From Desulfobulbaceae bacterium (GTDB lineage: Bacteria; Desulfobacterota; Desulfobulbia; Desulfobulbales; SURF-16): DNA of 64,000 nucleotides. Location of the stretch: positions 1-64,000 of the forward strand of contig JAHLLM010000026.1 of the NCBI GenBank assembly GCA_020444175.1. Direction: 5' to 3'. Shown one piece after another: positions 63,861 through 64,000 of the stretch; the first letter of the stretch is position 1; each line of letters begins with the position of its first letter. Below the pieces are notes generated by a model. That model did no database searches. It saw nothing but the letters and a program-made list of their open reading frames with translations, and was not told where the DNA came from. The position numbers and the translations under genes are program-made.

Positions 63861-64000
63861 TCAACCGCACCCTGTACCGCCGCCGGTGCAGGCGCCTTTT
63901 GATGTGCACTTCTGGGTTCGTGATTTCAGTTTATTAAATCCCTTTCCTGTGTAGACCGCTTCCAGACCCATTTCGATAAAGCCCGACATGGTAATGGGTT
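63861..64000 (-). CDS. C-terminus of a protein with Cys/Gly-rich tail (partial)
   Basis: Open from the window edge to TGA-TAA at 63861. The visible 46 residues include ITMSGFIEMGLEAVYTGKGF and end KCTSKGACTGGGTGCG. Cys/Gly-rich endings of this type occur in cluster-binding proteins, and the NifX-like gene follows on the same strand, but I cannot name the family. Both may share an operon interrupted by the MITE. Confidence 0.45.
   Translation of the reverse strand, partial: PITMSGFIEMGLEAVYTGKGFNKLKSRTQKCTSKGACTGGGTGCG

Overview
The window looks like a chromosome segment of a Desulfobacterota bacterium, probably near Desulfobulbales. This is inferred from gene content only: AcnB, a two-subunit ADP-forming acyl-CoA synthetase, DapL, CbpA/CbpM, many HD-GYP proteins, large secreted calcium-repeat proteins and, most tellingly, several genes that make sense only if UGA is read as selenocysteine (Sec). 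I saw no rRNA, tRNA or CRISPR array.

Layout. 1-350: remnant of an IS200/IS605 transposase. 1-18.6 kb: housekeeping and envelope genes (acnB, VKOR-thioredoxin fusion, membrane hydroxylase, acyl-CoA synthetase pair, CASTOR/POLLUX-like channel, PsiE-like protein, glycine-zipper lipoprotein, APC transporter, cbpA-cbpM, LapA-like, MlaC-like, NodI/NodJ-like ABC exporter). 18.7-21.6 kb: the most striking locus. An ArsR regulator with a visible promoter/operator is followed by four consecutive genes, each with an in-frame TGA: a small helical HTH protein, a thioredoxin-like UxxC protein, a DsrE-like UxxC protein and a polytopic membrane protein. Hairpins follow each TGA, and three of the four place a GGT at bases 25-27 counted from the TGA. 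21.8-34.5 kb: HD-GYP, DmeF-like exporter, secreted PKD protein, ZnuA-like protein, SPOR-NlpC/P60, sugar-kinase-like protein, FecR-OmpA-CHASE2/HD-GYP operon, response regulator, HD-GYP. 34.8-39.7 kb: a 1631-residue C25 (gingipain-type) peptidase with a cysteine-rich insert. 40-43.1 kb: dapL and a fused hisHF.

42.8-55.1 kb: an integrated element of about 11.9 kb, bounded by 460-bp direct repeats made of the hisF 3' end plus the first codons of an HD-GYP gene. It carries a secreted beta-helix protein, a CsgG/DUF4810/DUF799 lipoprotein operon, a dGTPase, small phage-like genes, a primase-helicase and a tyrosine integrase. The repeats differ at about 43 of 343 hisF positions (almost all synonymous) but are identical over the next 117 bp.

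55-64 kb: the intact HD-GYP gene, a fifth probable selenoprotein (an HMA-domain periplasmic protein with Sec in place of the first metal-binding Cys), an HD phosphohydrolase, a decayed IS1182-type transposase, a cyclic-nucleotide-binding protein, an SPFH lipoprotein, a radical SAM/SPASM protein, a lipoprotein, an NTF2-like protein and a NifX-like protein. Two near-identical 145-bp MITE-like elements lie 45 kb apart in opposite orientation; one sits between the selenoprotein-operon promoter and arsR.
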